From NCBI GenBank assembly GCA_008711295.1, contig VUYV01000003.1, positions 11,541,881-11,605,880 of the forward strand: 64,000 bases of DNA, written 5' to 3'. Every line of letters begins with the position of its first letter. The stretch's first letter is position 1. The DNA is from Anarhynchus alexandrinus. Its lineage: Eukaryota; Chordata; Aves; Charadriiformes; Charadriidae. Below the pieces are notes generated by a model. That model searched no databases, was not told where the DNA came from, and was given only the letters and a program-made list of their open reading frames with translations. Below, in pieces: positions 36,082 to 47,321 of this stretch. Position numbers and translations under genes: made by a program.

Positions 36082-37809
36082 GCTTTTGGCATTTAGTGCT
36101 AGTTTTATGAAGGAGGAAGAAGACCTGAAAGTGACTTGATTTGGTTTAGCCTATCCCTACCAAGCGTGAGTTTCTTTAATTTAGGAACACCTACTACTTT
36201 TTCTGTTTCTCTCTGCTTTACAGTGAAGTATAGGGGCATGAAGTGCATGCTTTCTTTGCCTTTAATTGAAACTGAGGTTGGTGGGCTGGAGTTTGAGTCT
36301 TTTTTATGCCTTTGAGCTCTTTATGTAGCTATTGCTCAGATGTTTGAGTTGCATAGGTGTTAACCAAAACAAAGGATTAGATTACACAGCTTTTGCAGAG
36401 ATTTAATTAAATTGATGCAACCCCAATTCAGTTTTGTTAGATCAGCACAAAAACCCATGCAGACAAGCCCAAAGCATTTTAGAGAACTCGGTGAAAACTT
36501 CCTTGCTTTCACATTTTGCTCCTGTTTTATTTCATGGGTTCTTCTGGTGAGATGAGGCTACAGGTTCACAACTGGTCACAGAGGCTTCTGGGAACTAGAG
36601 AGTAAACAAGACCTGAGTAAAGAAAACAAGCTGGAAACCACTCGTCAGCTTTATCACTGCCCTTTTCACTTTTTGGACAAACAGAGTACCGGCCCTGTGG
36701 GAGAAAGCTGTGCTGAAAGCCCAAGAGGGGTCTGGGTGCCTTGTAAGTATAAGACATTAGATCTGCCCTGGGACCTGGAATTCAATCTGCTCTTCACTGA
36801 TCCTTCCCACCAGCCCTGAAGAACAGCTGCCCTCAGACAGAAGAAGATGCCTGGCAGCAGGCAGCAAAGCCAGTGCAGGAAATAGTACTGAGACTGTGTT
36901 TTCAATTGGCACATCCTGCCAATGTGGGATTTATTTCTCCTCGCTGTCATACCATCCCAGGACTGAAAAGAACAGAAAATGAAAGCTGTAGTTCTGTGAC
37001 TTAACTTTTATCCTTGGACAAGAAAGGGGTGACACTTCTTCAGTATGAGAAGGAAAAGAGGTGTGTCTTGAAATTTTAAGGTCTATCAGGGAAAGAGATG
37101 ACCACACACATTTTTTCTAGGGATACCTTATATCTGCATTGCCCCATCCTCTTTTTTTGTCAATTATTCTATTTTATTGTCCATGTGGAAAAAGACAAAT
37201 ATGGCCATTTGGCCAAGATTTCCAGGCCTCTGGCCTGGATAGTAGAGCATGGATAAATAGCCATTTCAGGCCATCCCTTTTATTGCACAGATGGTATGTG
37301 CTTGCACAATAATTCAGCTGCAGCTCGGATACCTCTCCAGTGTGTCAAACTCACTGTGGTGTGTCACACAGTGCACACTCACGCACTTCTGACTGTGAAA
37401 TATTAGATAGAAATACAGCAACTTTAATTACTTTAGACTTGTGAGGATTTTGCATAAGCGAAGCACATGTTTTTGTAGTAAGGCAGAGGCCAGAACGTCT
37501 CTCCATAAACATAAGCAATTTTGTCCGCCCTCTGCAGTGTGTCCAAAAGCCATCATAAGCAGTATGGCAGTCCACATTCCTTCTGTCTCACTCCTTGCAT
37601 TAGTGGTGATTGGTGATAATAAAGGGATTAAAAATAGCAACAATGCAAAGGCTGTTATATAAGGGAAGTAACTGCTCTGCACAGAATGTATAATGTGTCT
37701 GCTGTAACATTTTAGTATGCATTTACACTCCTTCCTGAGGTTTGTGGCTTGAAAATATTATTTGGTGTTTCCCAGACAAAATCTTTTGCTGACAACTCTC
37801 TTTCAGAGG

Positions 37810-38706
37810 CTTGTAGGATAAATCAAGTAGGAAGGAACCTCGGGAGGTGTCTAGTCCTACTTCCTTCTCAGGTGGGTTACCTAAGAGATCGGACCAAGGT
37901 TACTCTGGAATTTATCCAGTCAGGTCTTGAAAAGCTCAAAGGATAGGGACAGCACTGCCTCTCTGCTAACCTGTTTTTCTGCTTGACACGGGGAAAAGTT
38001 TTTCATTATATCCACCCTGAAGCTCTCTTGTTTCAGTTTATGCCCATTCTTTGTCATCCTCTCACCATGAGCTGCTGTGAAGAGCCTGGTGCCACCTCCG
38101 CATACATACTGGCAGTCCCTCAAAAGCTGTCTCTTCTCCACGCTGAACAACCACCATTTCCTCAGTATGTCTCTCCAGTACAAGTGCTCCATACGCGCGA
38201 GCATCTTCGTAGCCCTCTGCTGAACATGCTTCAATGTATCATTGGTTTTCTCATATCCGGGAATCCAAAACTGTACAGAGTATTTTAGATGTGGTCTAAC
38301 AAGCATGCAGTGAAGGGGCATTATCACCTTCCTGGCTGTGCTTCTGCTGGAACAGCCCAGGATGTTGTTTGCTTTCCTTGCTGCCAGGCAGGTTACTGGC
38401 TCATGCCCAGCTAACTGCCCACTGTGATTCCCAGGTCCTTCTCAACAGAACTGGTCCCCAGGTAGTCAGTCCCTGGCCTGTGTCATCGTCGGGGTTATTC
38501 CTTCTCAGGTGCAGGACTTTCCATTTCCCCTTGCTGAATTTTGTAAGGTTGTGGTTGACCCATTCTTCCAGCCTGTCTAGGTCACTGTGGATGGCAGCCC
38601 TGCTCTGAAGTGCATCAACTGGTTCCCCCTGTTTGGTGTCATCTGCAAACTTGATGAGAGTTTACTCCATCATCCCTCTAGGTTACAATAAAGGTGTTAA
38701 AACATC
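37810..38706 (-). mobile_element. Diverged CR1 LINE, about 0.9 kb, inverted
   Basis: Read on the minus strand this is a long CR1 3' portion. On the plus strand it begins with the 'ggaaggaacctcgggaggtgtctagtcc' 3' UTR block. It then shows the complement of the ORF2 C-terminus, the block 'aagctgtctcttctccacgctgaacaacc', the 'ctgtacagagtattttagatgtggtctaac' block, the 'cccaggatgttgtttgctttccttgctgcc' block, the 'cccaggtccttctcaacagaactg' block and finally 'tcatctgcaaacttgatgaga'. The minus-strand frame 37920-38327 keeps LVRPHLKYSVQFW, VQQRATKMLARMEHL, LFSVEKRQL and REAVLSLSFELFKT. Multiple substitutions and indels mark an old copy. No recognisable avian terminal octamer remains at the left edge. 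Confidence 0.93.
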
Positions 38707-40279
38707 CTAGGAAAGATGTTAGTTATGAAGAAGTTTTATATGTTTCCATACATAAGAAAGCCTCTTGAAGGAGAGCTTACTGCCAGTTATACCCGTCCAC
38801 TTGCCTATAACCTAAGGAGATGATGTCTGGTGATACACAAGTTGTGTGGCAGGCACAGTCCAAGTCCTAGTAGGCAGTTGTGCCATATACACAAAAAGGG
38901 CACAGCTGCAACTTTGTGCTCAGCCTCAGTAGTGCCATGATCATGTAAATGGCTAAGCGGTTCTCGTCCCTATGGGTTAGAGTCTTTGCAAACCAGTCCT
39001 TCCTACAAATCAGCCATATCACAGGTAGGGAGTGTAGTCAATGAACACAACCATAAATCGATATGTGTATGCATAGTGTAGGACTGAGGGTATATAGTTC
39101 TCTGCCTAAGGGTATGGAGCATGGCCTCACGAAGAGCCTGTTCTTGGGTCCATGTGATCATGAATAAGTCAATTATTTTTTTCTTACCTCTAAAATAAAG
39201 ATAACACTGTTGTACTACATAAACATTTTTTGAGGGTAACTGATGTTTCAGAAATGTTGGTAATTGGTTTTGGACTGCAGTAGTTTTGTCAGACTCAAAG
39301 TGAGATAAGAAGCCTGTGCATTATACGCCATACATACAAATACTGTGGGTCATGCATGGTCCTTAGAGGGAGGTTTCACATAAGGAGAGGGAAAATGCAG
39401 GAAAGGGGAACATGAGTGATAGAAGCCTTATCAATATTTGCATAAAAGATTGTCAGACCAGGGAAGAACTGCTACACAAAAGAATCATCAGCAATGCACA
39501 TATTCTTTGGGAAATTCCTCTTCAAAAGCATAACAAGAACTTTATAACAAAATTGTTGTGTGTCTAGATTTTATCATGCAGAGGACAATAATCTCCTATA
39601 TAAACCTTAAACTAGGACACGTGTGATAAAAATTTCCATCTGCAATTAGTACAAAAACATTTTAACTAGGAAAGTTGATTGATTGTTTAAAAACCACATT
39701 CTGCTTTCGCCATATAGATCAACTGCTCATAATCACAACTACATGTGCTTTTAACTTTTATTTCTCATTAAGTGTATAAACAAAGCAAAATAAACTCCTA
39801 GTCTTGAGCCTGACCCCATGCCCTTTGAAAACAAAGGAAGAACAAGACTCCTGGTAACTTCAGAGGGCATTGCATCCAGCCCATTGTTTTTAAAAGTCAA
39901 AAGCTAACACAGATTGTTCATTTCCTGGCATTGGCATCAGCAGTAAATGGGATTGCCTCACAAAACGTTTGCTCAGTCCTCTGGGGACAAAGGATAAGAG
40001 CATGTTACATTGCTCAACAATGATCTCCTCAACCAGCTACACAGCAGCACTGTTTCATTTCAATAGCTCGTTACCTCCTTGGCCAGTAAAATGAGACCAT
40101 GGAGTTGAAACTATGGGGAGAAGAGTGAAAGCCAGCAAGAAGGGTGGGTCTGAAATACCATTCTTGAACATGCCCTGCTCCCAAATGAAACGAGTAGGAG
40201 ATAGAGGCTGACATTATTGCAAGGCAGCAAAGTGGTAAATTGTTCCTCTGAGGAAACACAGGGGTTCCTTGATGGCTGC
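38707..40279. other. Unique non-coding DNA with a MIR-like relic
   Basis: Contains the possible MIR-like fragment at 39150-39300. The part at 39540-39800 is AT-rich, complex and repeat-free and may be a conserved element. Otherwise nothing recognised. Confidence 0.45.
39150..39300 (+). mobile_element. Possible MIR/CORE-SINE-like relic
   Basis: The order 'ccatgtgatcatgaataagtcaa', 'ttcttacctctaaaataaagataacactgttgtactaca' parallels the core of MIR-type SINEs ('gtgaccttgggcaagtca', 'cctcatctgtaaaatggggataataatagtac'). Divergence is high and the ends are unclear. Confidence 0.35.
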
Positions 40280-40319
40280 AGCCTTCTTGGTATTACTTTA
40301 GGGCAGGAAGTATCTCTCT

Positions 40320-40590
40320 GTGTTGTAGCCTCTACAGTGTAGGCATCTATACCATTACCAGTTGTCCAGGCTCCCTCCAGAGTGAATGGACAGAAATAGG
40401 CCTTCCTACTCTATCTCCTAAATCAAGGTGATTCATTTAATCTGTTTTAGACATCGGAAATGGGATGAGAGGAGCTCTGCCCTCAGAAGGCCTGTTCCCT
40501 TGACTATAAAGGGAGCCTCGACAGTTAACTCAGATACAGACACCTACAATGCAGAATCTATATTTGGACAGATGAATCCCACTGCTGGTG
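40320..40590. repeat. Ancient dispersed repeat, family unknown
   Basis: Carries wording shared with copies near 53.5 and 61 kb in this window: CTACAGTGTAGGCATCTATA at the left, CCCTTGACTATAAAGGGAGC in the middle, and TCAGATACAGACACCTACAA at the right, the last partly complementary to the first. I recognise the phrasing from old archosaur and turtle interspersed repeats but cannot name the family. Confidence 0.4.
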
Positions 40591-40594
40591 TTTA

Positions 40595-40696
40595 CTATAA
40601 ATAGTGAAGTGCACAGTATATTTTAAGCAGAAAATCCATTGGGTACTGCTGAGATTATTGTTAATGCTGCTTAAACTAGTTAATTAAATAACTAGT
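40595..40696. promoter_or_regulatory. MEF2-like site and near-perfect 22-bp AT palindrome
   Basis: CTATAAATAG at 40595-40604 fits the MEF2 consensus exactly. At 40675-40696 the sequence ACTAGTTA-ATTAAA-TAACTAGT forms an inverted repeat with 8-bp arms and a homeodomain-type TTAATTAA core. Function is inferred only from motif resemblance. Confidence 0.25.
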
Positions 40697-41078
40697 CAAT
40701 CACCCCCTAGTGTCGAGAGGACCAGCCATACAGCTACCGCAGCCAATAGTAAAATTAACGCAGGCAACAGCAGGCACTGATCTATGTATGTATAACCATG
40801 CATTGTAGCAAGAGGAAAACCCAGCCTTAGTTCTAGATCCAGTCCTTTTCATTTATTTTTTTTATATTATGGCAATCCAAATATTTCATTCTGCTGGTTG
40901 TAGCAGAAGGGAGCAGCTGCAAAGCTCAGCTGAACAGCTATCCCTCTCTGTGTGACTGAGTGTTCCTAGTCTGCCCAATTGCAAGATACAAGACATTAAT
41001 GTAAGCCTGTTTCAAGGATGTTCACTGCCCCCAAAATATAAGACTCTTCAGGCCTGAATTGCTATTTAACACCCATCA

Positions 41079-41456
41079 CTAATAAATTTGAGGCAGTGGC
41101 TTTACAAAATTATGGAGCTGGCATTGACAAGTTGCTATATCATACGAGTGACAGCACTGAATGTCATCAGTGTAAATCAGATCAAATGAGTGATTCTGGT
41201 GCCTAAACTGCAAAAATGTGGCACTTGATACTGCCCAATCAACTATAGCTATAATGACTATAGTAAGAATGTGTTCATTTACTCCTTCGTAAATCACTTT
41301 GAACTGTATTGTGGAAACAGCATGATAGGCAAGGGAGGCATTTGTGTGGATATTTTTATAATTAAAAGGAAGAAAACCTTTCATAAGACTGACTGCCAGG
41401 TGGCTAACTGCCATCTCTGAGAGAATGTGTTGTGAAACATTGGGCACGTTTACCAT
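41079..41456 (-). pseudogene. Possible degraded PIF/Harbinger-type transposase fragment
   Basis: A 125-codon frame is open on the minus strand. Its predicted peptide carries, in order, NVSQHILSE then a hydrophobic helix and FLPFN, YHAVSTIQFKV, EHILTIVIIAIV and SSATFLQ. This order resembles the helix-turn-helix 'G-[IV]-S-Q...S', 'F-I-x-F-P', 'HSxNxQxV', 'ILxVVA' and 'GSxHDSxIL' blocks of PIF/Harbinger transposases, a family known in vertebrates. The catalytic 'AIDGTH' stretch expected between the second and third block is absent, as is the later 'GDxGY' motif. Terminal inverted repeats were not found. The resemblance is weak and may be chance. Confidence 0.18.
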
Positions 41457-43247
41457 GGAGAAAGACTCACCAGCCTAAAGGGTTGGATGGATTGTTTTGA
41501 ACTTTATAGCGGTTGGTGGAAATCCTGAAGTCTGTTCTTGGGATGTAAAATGGATTTAACCATGACAGCTAGATCAGAATCTTTAGTTTCCTCCCTGCCT
41601 TATTCCCTCCCTGCTCCAGTGGAACCTCACATTCCAGTAAGCATCCCTAGTTGAAATGAAACAAAATTTGTGAAACAAAAACTGCATGTCTGTTGTAATT
41701 GTGAAATCATCTCTGAGAAATCGGTAAGAGTTCATAAAGTGCTGCAATTACCTGTAAGAGTTAAAGATGGCAGGGTTAAGAAATTGAGACAACAATCACT
41801 CATTCAGAGAGGTCTTCCTGATCCGATCAAGGGTAGTATGAAGATGATATGTGACCGATAAGGAAAGGGTGAAGTGAGAAATTAGTGGACCAAAACAGGT
41901 GAATGAAACAAGGAAAGGATGGCCTGTTTGATCTCACATCACCTGTTGAACCTTTAAAAAACAAAATAGCCAGCATATAGTAGAAGAGGTTTCTTAAGGA
42001 CTTCCTGAGGAAAGGCCACTGGTTGATTCTTTCCTCCCCTGTGCGGCTTCCACCAGACCCAGGCCATCAAACATGAGAAGGTCCCTGGCTGTTCCCAACA
42101 AACCAGCAACCTGAAAAAAGTGAGGTCCTGCCTTGCCTTTCCATGTTCTCTGAGTCTCTTTCTTTGCCCTTATTATCTCATTTTTGGTCTCTCTCTTTCT
42201 GCCACTCAGCTTTTAACCTCTGTTTGAGTTGGCCTGTGCTGCTCTGTCAAATGCTGGATGGTGAGTGGAAGGAAGGAGACCTGACTTGGCCAGGCGGAGG
42301 ATAGTCCATATAGGGAAGGGAATCAGGCTCCAGGCCAGTAGTTCCAGATGTGACTGGCTTCTCCAAACCATTTTCCATGACTACTCAGTTGTCTCGTATC
42401 CTGAAAAGCTCAGCAACAGCTACACCTCCCCTGCTTTCCACTATCTTATCCTTTGTCCTTTCCTTGTCTATATTTATTATCAAAAGCAGGAAATCAATCT
42501 TTACTCCTACAGTCATGAATCGAAAGATGAATAAGAGAATTAAACCTTTCTTGTTGTGCTAAGAAGGACTTCTGGATAGCATAATGGATTCTAAATTAAT
42601 AACCTGTGGCTAGCAAAGGGACTCTGACAGATTTTGATTAAGTTAGTCTTGTTTAACCACTTGATTTCAATTTCCAAATGCTTTGTGTTTTGTTTTTGTA
42701 CATGCTAATCAATATACTTCCCAGCTTTGGCATGTATTTCTAGTGCAGCTGCCATGTGACTGAGCAGGCTAAGCTCTCTGTACTTAAAACCACAAAGCAT
42801 GTTAATGGTTTAACACTTTACGTTGGTAAGATCACATTAACACCTATGACTGAAATCTCACTTATTCTGTTGAAACTAACACAACATGACTGGTTATATC
42901 TGACTGCTGTTGCTATTGCTGCCAAAAAGATGCTTATTAAAGATGCATTTGTTCAAAACTTCTGAACCCCCTTTGCACCACTGCATAATTTCCAACTAAA
43001 TTACCAAGTAAAAAGAAAAACCCAGGTTCCTTTATTTTTAGCTTATTTGACCATGTGAGTGTCAAAGTAAAATGTCATGAAGAATAACCAAGTATTGTTG
43101 CTTTGGCAAGTCACCAGTGAAGGAAAAAATGAAGGCACTGGGCTTTTTACTTGTTACTGCATTTAACATTAATACATTGTGAGAAAAATGTAAGTTATAC
43201 CACAATATATTATAGAGATAGTAAAACGTATGTAACCTGCAATATTT

Positions 43248-43273
43248 CAGGATAAATGATCAGGATAAATGAT
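43248..43273 (+). repeat. Perfect 13-bp tandem duplication
   Basis: CAGGATAAATGAT occurs twice head to tail without mismatch, suggesting a recent slippage event or, less likely, a small assembly error. Confidence 0.95.
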
Positions 43274-45674
43274 TGTGTCCTGTTCTCAATGAAAAGGAGC
43301 TTGTGAGCCCATGGAATGGCAGAAGATGAATCTCTGTTTCCTTTTACATGTCCTTTCAAGGTGAAGGAGGTCAAATAAAGCAGTCTCTAAGCTTATAAAT
43401 CACTCTGCTAGGCTAGTTTAAAGTATCATTCTACAGAAACATAGGTGACAGGTTTTTAAAATGAAGATAAAAGATGTTGCTGTCAAGTATTTGATTTGTT
43501 GAAGGCTTTCAACAAGGACTTTGGAGAGGAAGGAAAAGGAGAAATTCTGAAGAAAATTGGAAACTCTCTGGTGGGTAGAGTTGTTAAGACTGGAACACTG
43601 AAGAAGCCATGGGATCCAAGAGCACATCTCTGATGAAATGTGGAAATGGACGAAGTGTGTTTAAATCTAGTTACAAATAGAGTGCAAAACATTTGTGAAG
43701 AAAAAAACCTTTCTTTTTCATGAATTTGCTTTTTATTTAGAATTTCTTATATTCTTCATATATCTTAACAATACCTGAGACGAACACTACAGGGACTTTC
43801 ACAAAATATCCTGCCAGTTTCCTGTGGCTCAAAGATTATTTATATAAACATTATTTGACATGAAGTCAATACAACATGAAAGACATTAAACTGGGTTGTT
43901 TTAATAACAAGCTTATTAGAGTCAAGCAACTAATAAGTACGGAACAGACAAGAGACTGTTGTCTGAACATTTTAGACATGAGGCATTTTAGGCTCTTCCC
44001 CACTGTGAGAAAGAGCATATGTGTTTTCAACCATGCTACAGAGAAGTTTCAAGTAGGAACAGAAAGGGGAACAGTACTTTTATTCATGTTTCTCTTCAAC
44101 CAGTTCACAGGCTATTTCTGACCAGCAAACACAGTTTTAAACATTACTGTTCTTTCCTGCAGTATGAGCAAAATTGTATTTAACAATGTGTTAGCTGACA
44201 CATTTCCTATTGTAATGCATTTTTCCAAACCAAAGAGGGCAAGAGGGATTTCATTGGCAAGTCTCCACTGGTCTCACCCAAGTGAAAGCCAGGCTGGTAT
44301 GAGCTATCTTTTTGCCAGTGATCTGTTCCAGCGCGTCCTATAATATTTTTTCTTCTAAAGCTTTATGACAAAGCAGAGGAGTTCTACGAAAATGTTGGCT
44401 GTCCACCTAACCCTTCTTAATTGCATAAAGGAACATACTAGGAGACGTTTAGTTTCCGTGGTGTAGTCATTTTTACTAGCAAGAGATCATCTCTCTAAGA
44501 ATGACTGGTTGAGGGATAGCATCATTGGATGGGTGCCCTGAAGTGAAATGGAGGTAGATCTGAAGAAATAACTGAGGCTGGGGACTTTCTGTCTTTGCTG
44601 CTAACAGGAGATGATATGTTTTTTGATGTGCTCATGAAGTAAGCTTGACACACACATTTTCTCCTGGCATATTTGTGGTTTTACACCTGTTTCAATTCTC
44701 CTATACTTCTTTCTGAATACTGAATAACTAAACCAATCCAAAGTATTACTTTATGGAGACATATTTATAATTATATATAGGCATAAAGGTTGAAAAATCT
44801 TTGTCTGCCCCACTTGCTTGGTTATGTATAACTTACCTAAATTGCAGCCATGGTATATGTAAATCTGTTGGCATAGGAGATTACAGCTACATAGAGAAGC
44901 TAGTTTTGAATGTGAAAAAGTCTCTTCCTTGAGCTTTACTCCTTGCTGTTGTCCTGTCTCTGGGTGTTCTTCTCGCCACAGCTTCTCGCCACAGAGCAAT
45001 TTCCTCACACTTGCACAGCTGCTCTGACCGATCCATTCTTGAACATCTCCATGTTGTTAACATTACCCACGTCCAAAGACACAGTGACCTGCTGCTTGGC
45101 TCTGAGTAGTAATCATCTTCATTCCCACTGAAGGTTTTTACTGCTAGCCATCTTAAGTGTTTCATTCCTCCACCAGCACATGTAGATACTGGAATAATAT
45201 AAACAAGATCTAGAGCCATGTCTTTTAATTCCAATGAGATGATACACTGTTTTGGGAAGAGAGCATGGATAACAGTAAGTCTTTTGCTAATTAGGAGAGA
45301 TGATTGCTTATGAGGAACCTGAAGTTCTCAGGCTGATCCTTGCTTGTCGGTCAGTTTAGTTACATTTTCTGGAGCAAGTTTCACACAGAGTCTCCAGTGC
45401 CCGGGCAGGACAGTCACTATAGTTGTGCTAGTGGAGGTATTACTTCTGGTATTGCTTCAGGGGTGGTCTGAGATGATATTTAATGTCTTCAGGAGAAGGG
45501 CTGATTTGCACAGTCAGCTACAGTACTGTTTCTTTACAGGAAACTGCCAACTGTCTGCCACTGACATCACGAGGAAAGGAAGAGCATTTTGAATGAATAA
45601 AGGAGAAATACATCCACAGAGTTAAAATTAGATATTTTTATTTTTTTAAAAAGTGAGCAAATACTGTTTCAAAG

Positions 45675-45711
45675 CAACAACAAGAACAACAAAAACAACA
45701 ATAACAAAACC
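45675..45711 (+). repeat. (AAC)n-type low-complexity tract
   Basis: Imperfect run of AAC, AAG and AAT trinucleotides. Confidence 0.85.
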
Positions 45712-46337
45712 AACCCAGGATAGAAAAGAAAGCCAAGTTTGCACTTCATATTTTTAAGCACCGCTGATTTGGAAGCCAACCATGAATGCCAATAGTTGCT
45801 TATGTACTGTACATGCTGTACTCCAAAAGCATATCCGCTACGGCAGGCCAACCAGAAGGGAAGGCATGGAATTTTCCTTTGAAACAGAAAAGGTCTCATT
45901 GCTCACAAGCATTTTGCTCTCAAGTTAACTCCTTTGTTTCTTCTTTTTTGTGTAAGACTGACCCTGCATCTGAGCAGTCCCGTAACACCTCTGTCATTGC
46001 AATTAAGGGTCTTGAATTAGTCTCTGATGTTTAGTCACAGCTATAGTATAATGTTTCTTATTTAATTTTCCTTTTCTCAGTTAATACTGCCAAGACTTCT
46101 CACCTTTGCTGAGGAGTTTTGCTTTTTTTCTTGTCTGATATTGCTGTTGTTGCTGTTCCATGGTGACAAACAAACTGAAGGCGGACACGAGCTGGTCTCT
46201 GGACTGATCTGAAGCCCAGGGGCTCTGCCCCTGGGGAGTGTGTAGGTAAATGCAAAGGAGCTATTGTGGGAAGCTGTGCACAAATTTGGTAACTGAAAAA
46301 AGTACAATCCATGTTTAAGGCACCAAAGCAAGTTACA

Positions 46338-46793
46338 TTATCCTGAGAAACTAATATCATCTTCACTGTTAAATTTGCTGACGCAGAGGATTAGGGCTTT
46401 CTGTCAAGAGCAGCCAAAGAAAAGCAAGAACTTTCATATCTAGGGAACAGGATCCTGTTCTTCTGTCACCCACGTTGGTTATCGTGGCTCTTTGGAGCAA
46501 AATCCTGGATGTGAGCAGAGAAACTGGGATAGAAAAAACAGACATGGCCCTCTTCACCCTCACAAAACAGAGGAACAACACCACAACAAACCCACTGTTT
46601 AGGGATCAGAAACTGTAAAGGAGCTTCTGGAAATAATCCAAGCCAGATCTCAGTAGGAAGATGTGGATGCTCAGAAACAGAAAAAAGAACCATTAACAGA
46701 TGTTTGCCTACAAAATGGGATAACCATAAGTACTGACTATTTCATAATTTGGTAATGTGGATGTAATTATAGACAGTTTTATTATTTTCTTTC
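46338..46793 (+). repeat. First copy of a 456-bp direct duplication, ends at an assembly gap
   Basis: This segment, from TTATCCTGAGAAACTAATAT to the base before the N at 46794, recurs 528 bp downstream at 46866-47321. I see no mismatch, and the minus-strand frames inside both copies translate identically. Its abrupt end at the N shows that it is the end of a contig. Confidence 0.95.
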
Positions 46794-46794
46794 N
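46794..46794. other. Assembly gap (single N)
   Basis: One N placed between the first copy and a CR1 scrap. Such a symbolic gap does not give the true size of the missing sequence. Confidence 0.97.
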
Positions 46795-46857
46795 ATCGAG
46801 CCGTTGACCGCAACTCTTTGAGTGCGACCGTCCAGCCAGTTCTTTATCCATCGAAAC
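46795..46857 (-). mobile_element. CR1 LINE scrap at the gap edge, inverted
   Basis: ATCGAGCCGTTGACCGCAAC and the following 'tctttgagtgcgaccgtccagccagttctttatccatcgaa' match almost base for base the internal ORF2 region of young avian CR1s read on the minus strand. Similarity stops at about 46857, which would be the element's 5' truncation point. The matching CR1 3' part is expected to the left but is hidden in the gap. Confidence 0.85.
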
Positions 46858-46865
46858 TATGTTCT

Positions 46866-47321
46866 TTATCCTGAGAAACTAATATCATCTTCACTGTTAA
46901 ATTTGCTGACGCAGAGGATTAGGGCTTTCTGTCAAGAGCAGCCAAAGAAAAGCAAGAACTTTCATATCTAGGGAACAGGATCCTGTTCTTCTGTCACCCA
47001 CGTTGGTTATCGTGGCTCTTTGGAGCAAAATCCTGGATGTGAGCAGAGAAACTGGGATAGAAAAAACAGACATGGCCCTCTTCACCCTCACAAAACAGAG
47101 GAACAACACCACAACAAACCCACTGTTTAGGGATCAGAAACTGTAAAGGAGCTTCTGGAAATAATCCAAGCCAGATCTCAGTAGGAAGATGTGGATGCTC
47201 AGAAACAGAAAAAAGAACCATTAACAGATGTTTGCCTACAAAATGGGATAACCATAAGTACTGACTATTTCATAATTTGGTAATGTGGATGTAATTATAG
47301 ACAGTTTTATTATTTTCTTTC
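46866..47321 (+). repeat. Second copy of the 456-bp direct duplication
   Basis: Apparently identical to 46338-46793. It is continuous with unique downstream sequence at 47322, whereas the first copy is continuous with the unique upstream sequence at 46337, so the duplication bridges the gap. Confidence 0.95.

Larger units (their letters stand above)
29564..37809. other. Unique non-coding DNA
   Basis: Eight kilobases without a recognisable exon or well-defined transposon. Homopolymers A14 (34823-34836) and A16 (36066-36081) are present. A GC-richer patch at about 34980-35520 supports the longest open frame of the window (195 codons, minus, 34930-35517) along with overlapping plus- and minus-strand frames. 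I do not recognise its product and consider it compositional. Stretches at 32010-32270 and 35650-35900 are complex and repeat-free and could be regulatory. Confidence 0.5.
41457..46337. other. Unique non-coding DNA
   Basis: No recognised gene. A perfect tandem duplication of 13 bp (CAGGATAAATGAT twice) lies at 43248-43273, and an AAC/AAT-rich low-complexity run at 45675-45711. Frames at 42265-42562 and 44887-45234 have no family match. Confidence 0.5.

Noticed and set aside
42265..42562. Two overlapping plus-strand frames of 70-89 codons following a GGAGG-like stretch
   Set aside because: Neither product matches a family, and there are no convincing splice or promoter signals.
46369..47221. 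Duplicate pairs of identical small minus-strand frames, as if a tandem gene pair
   Set aside because: The pairing follows from the 456-bp duplication flanking the assembly gap. The peptides themselves match nothing.
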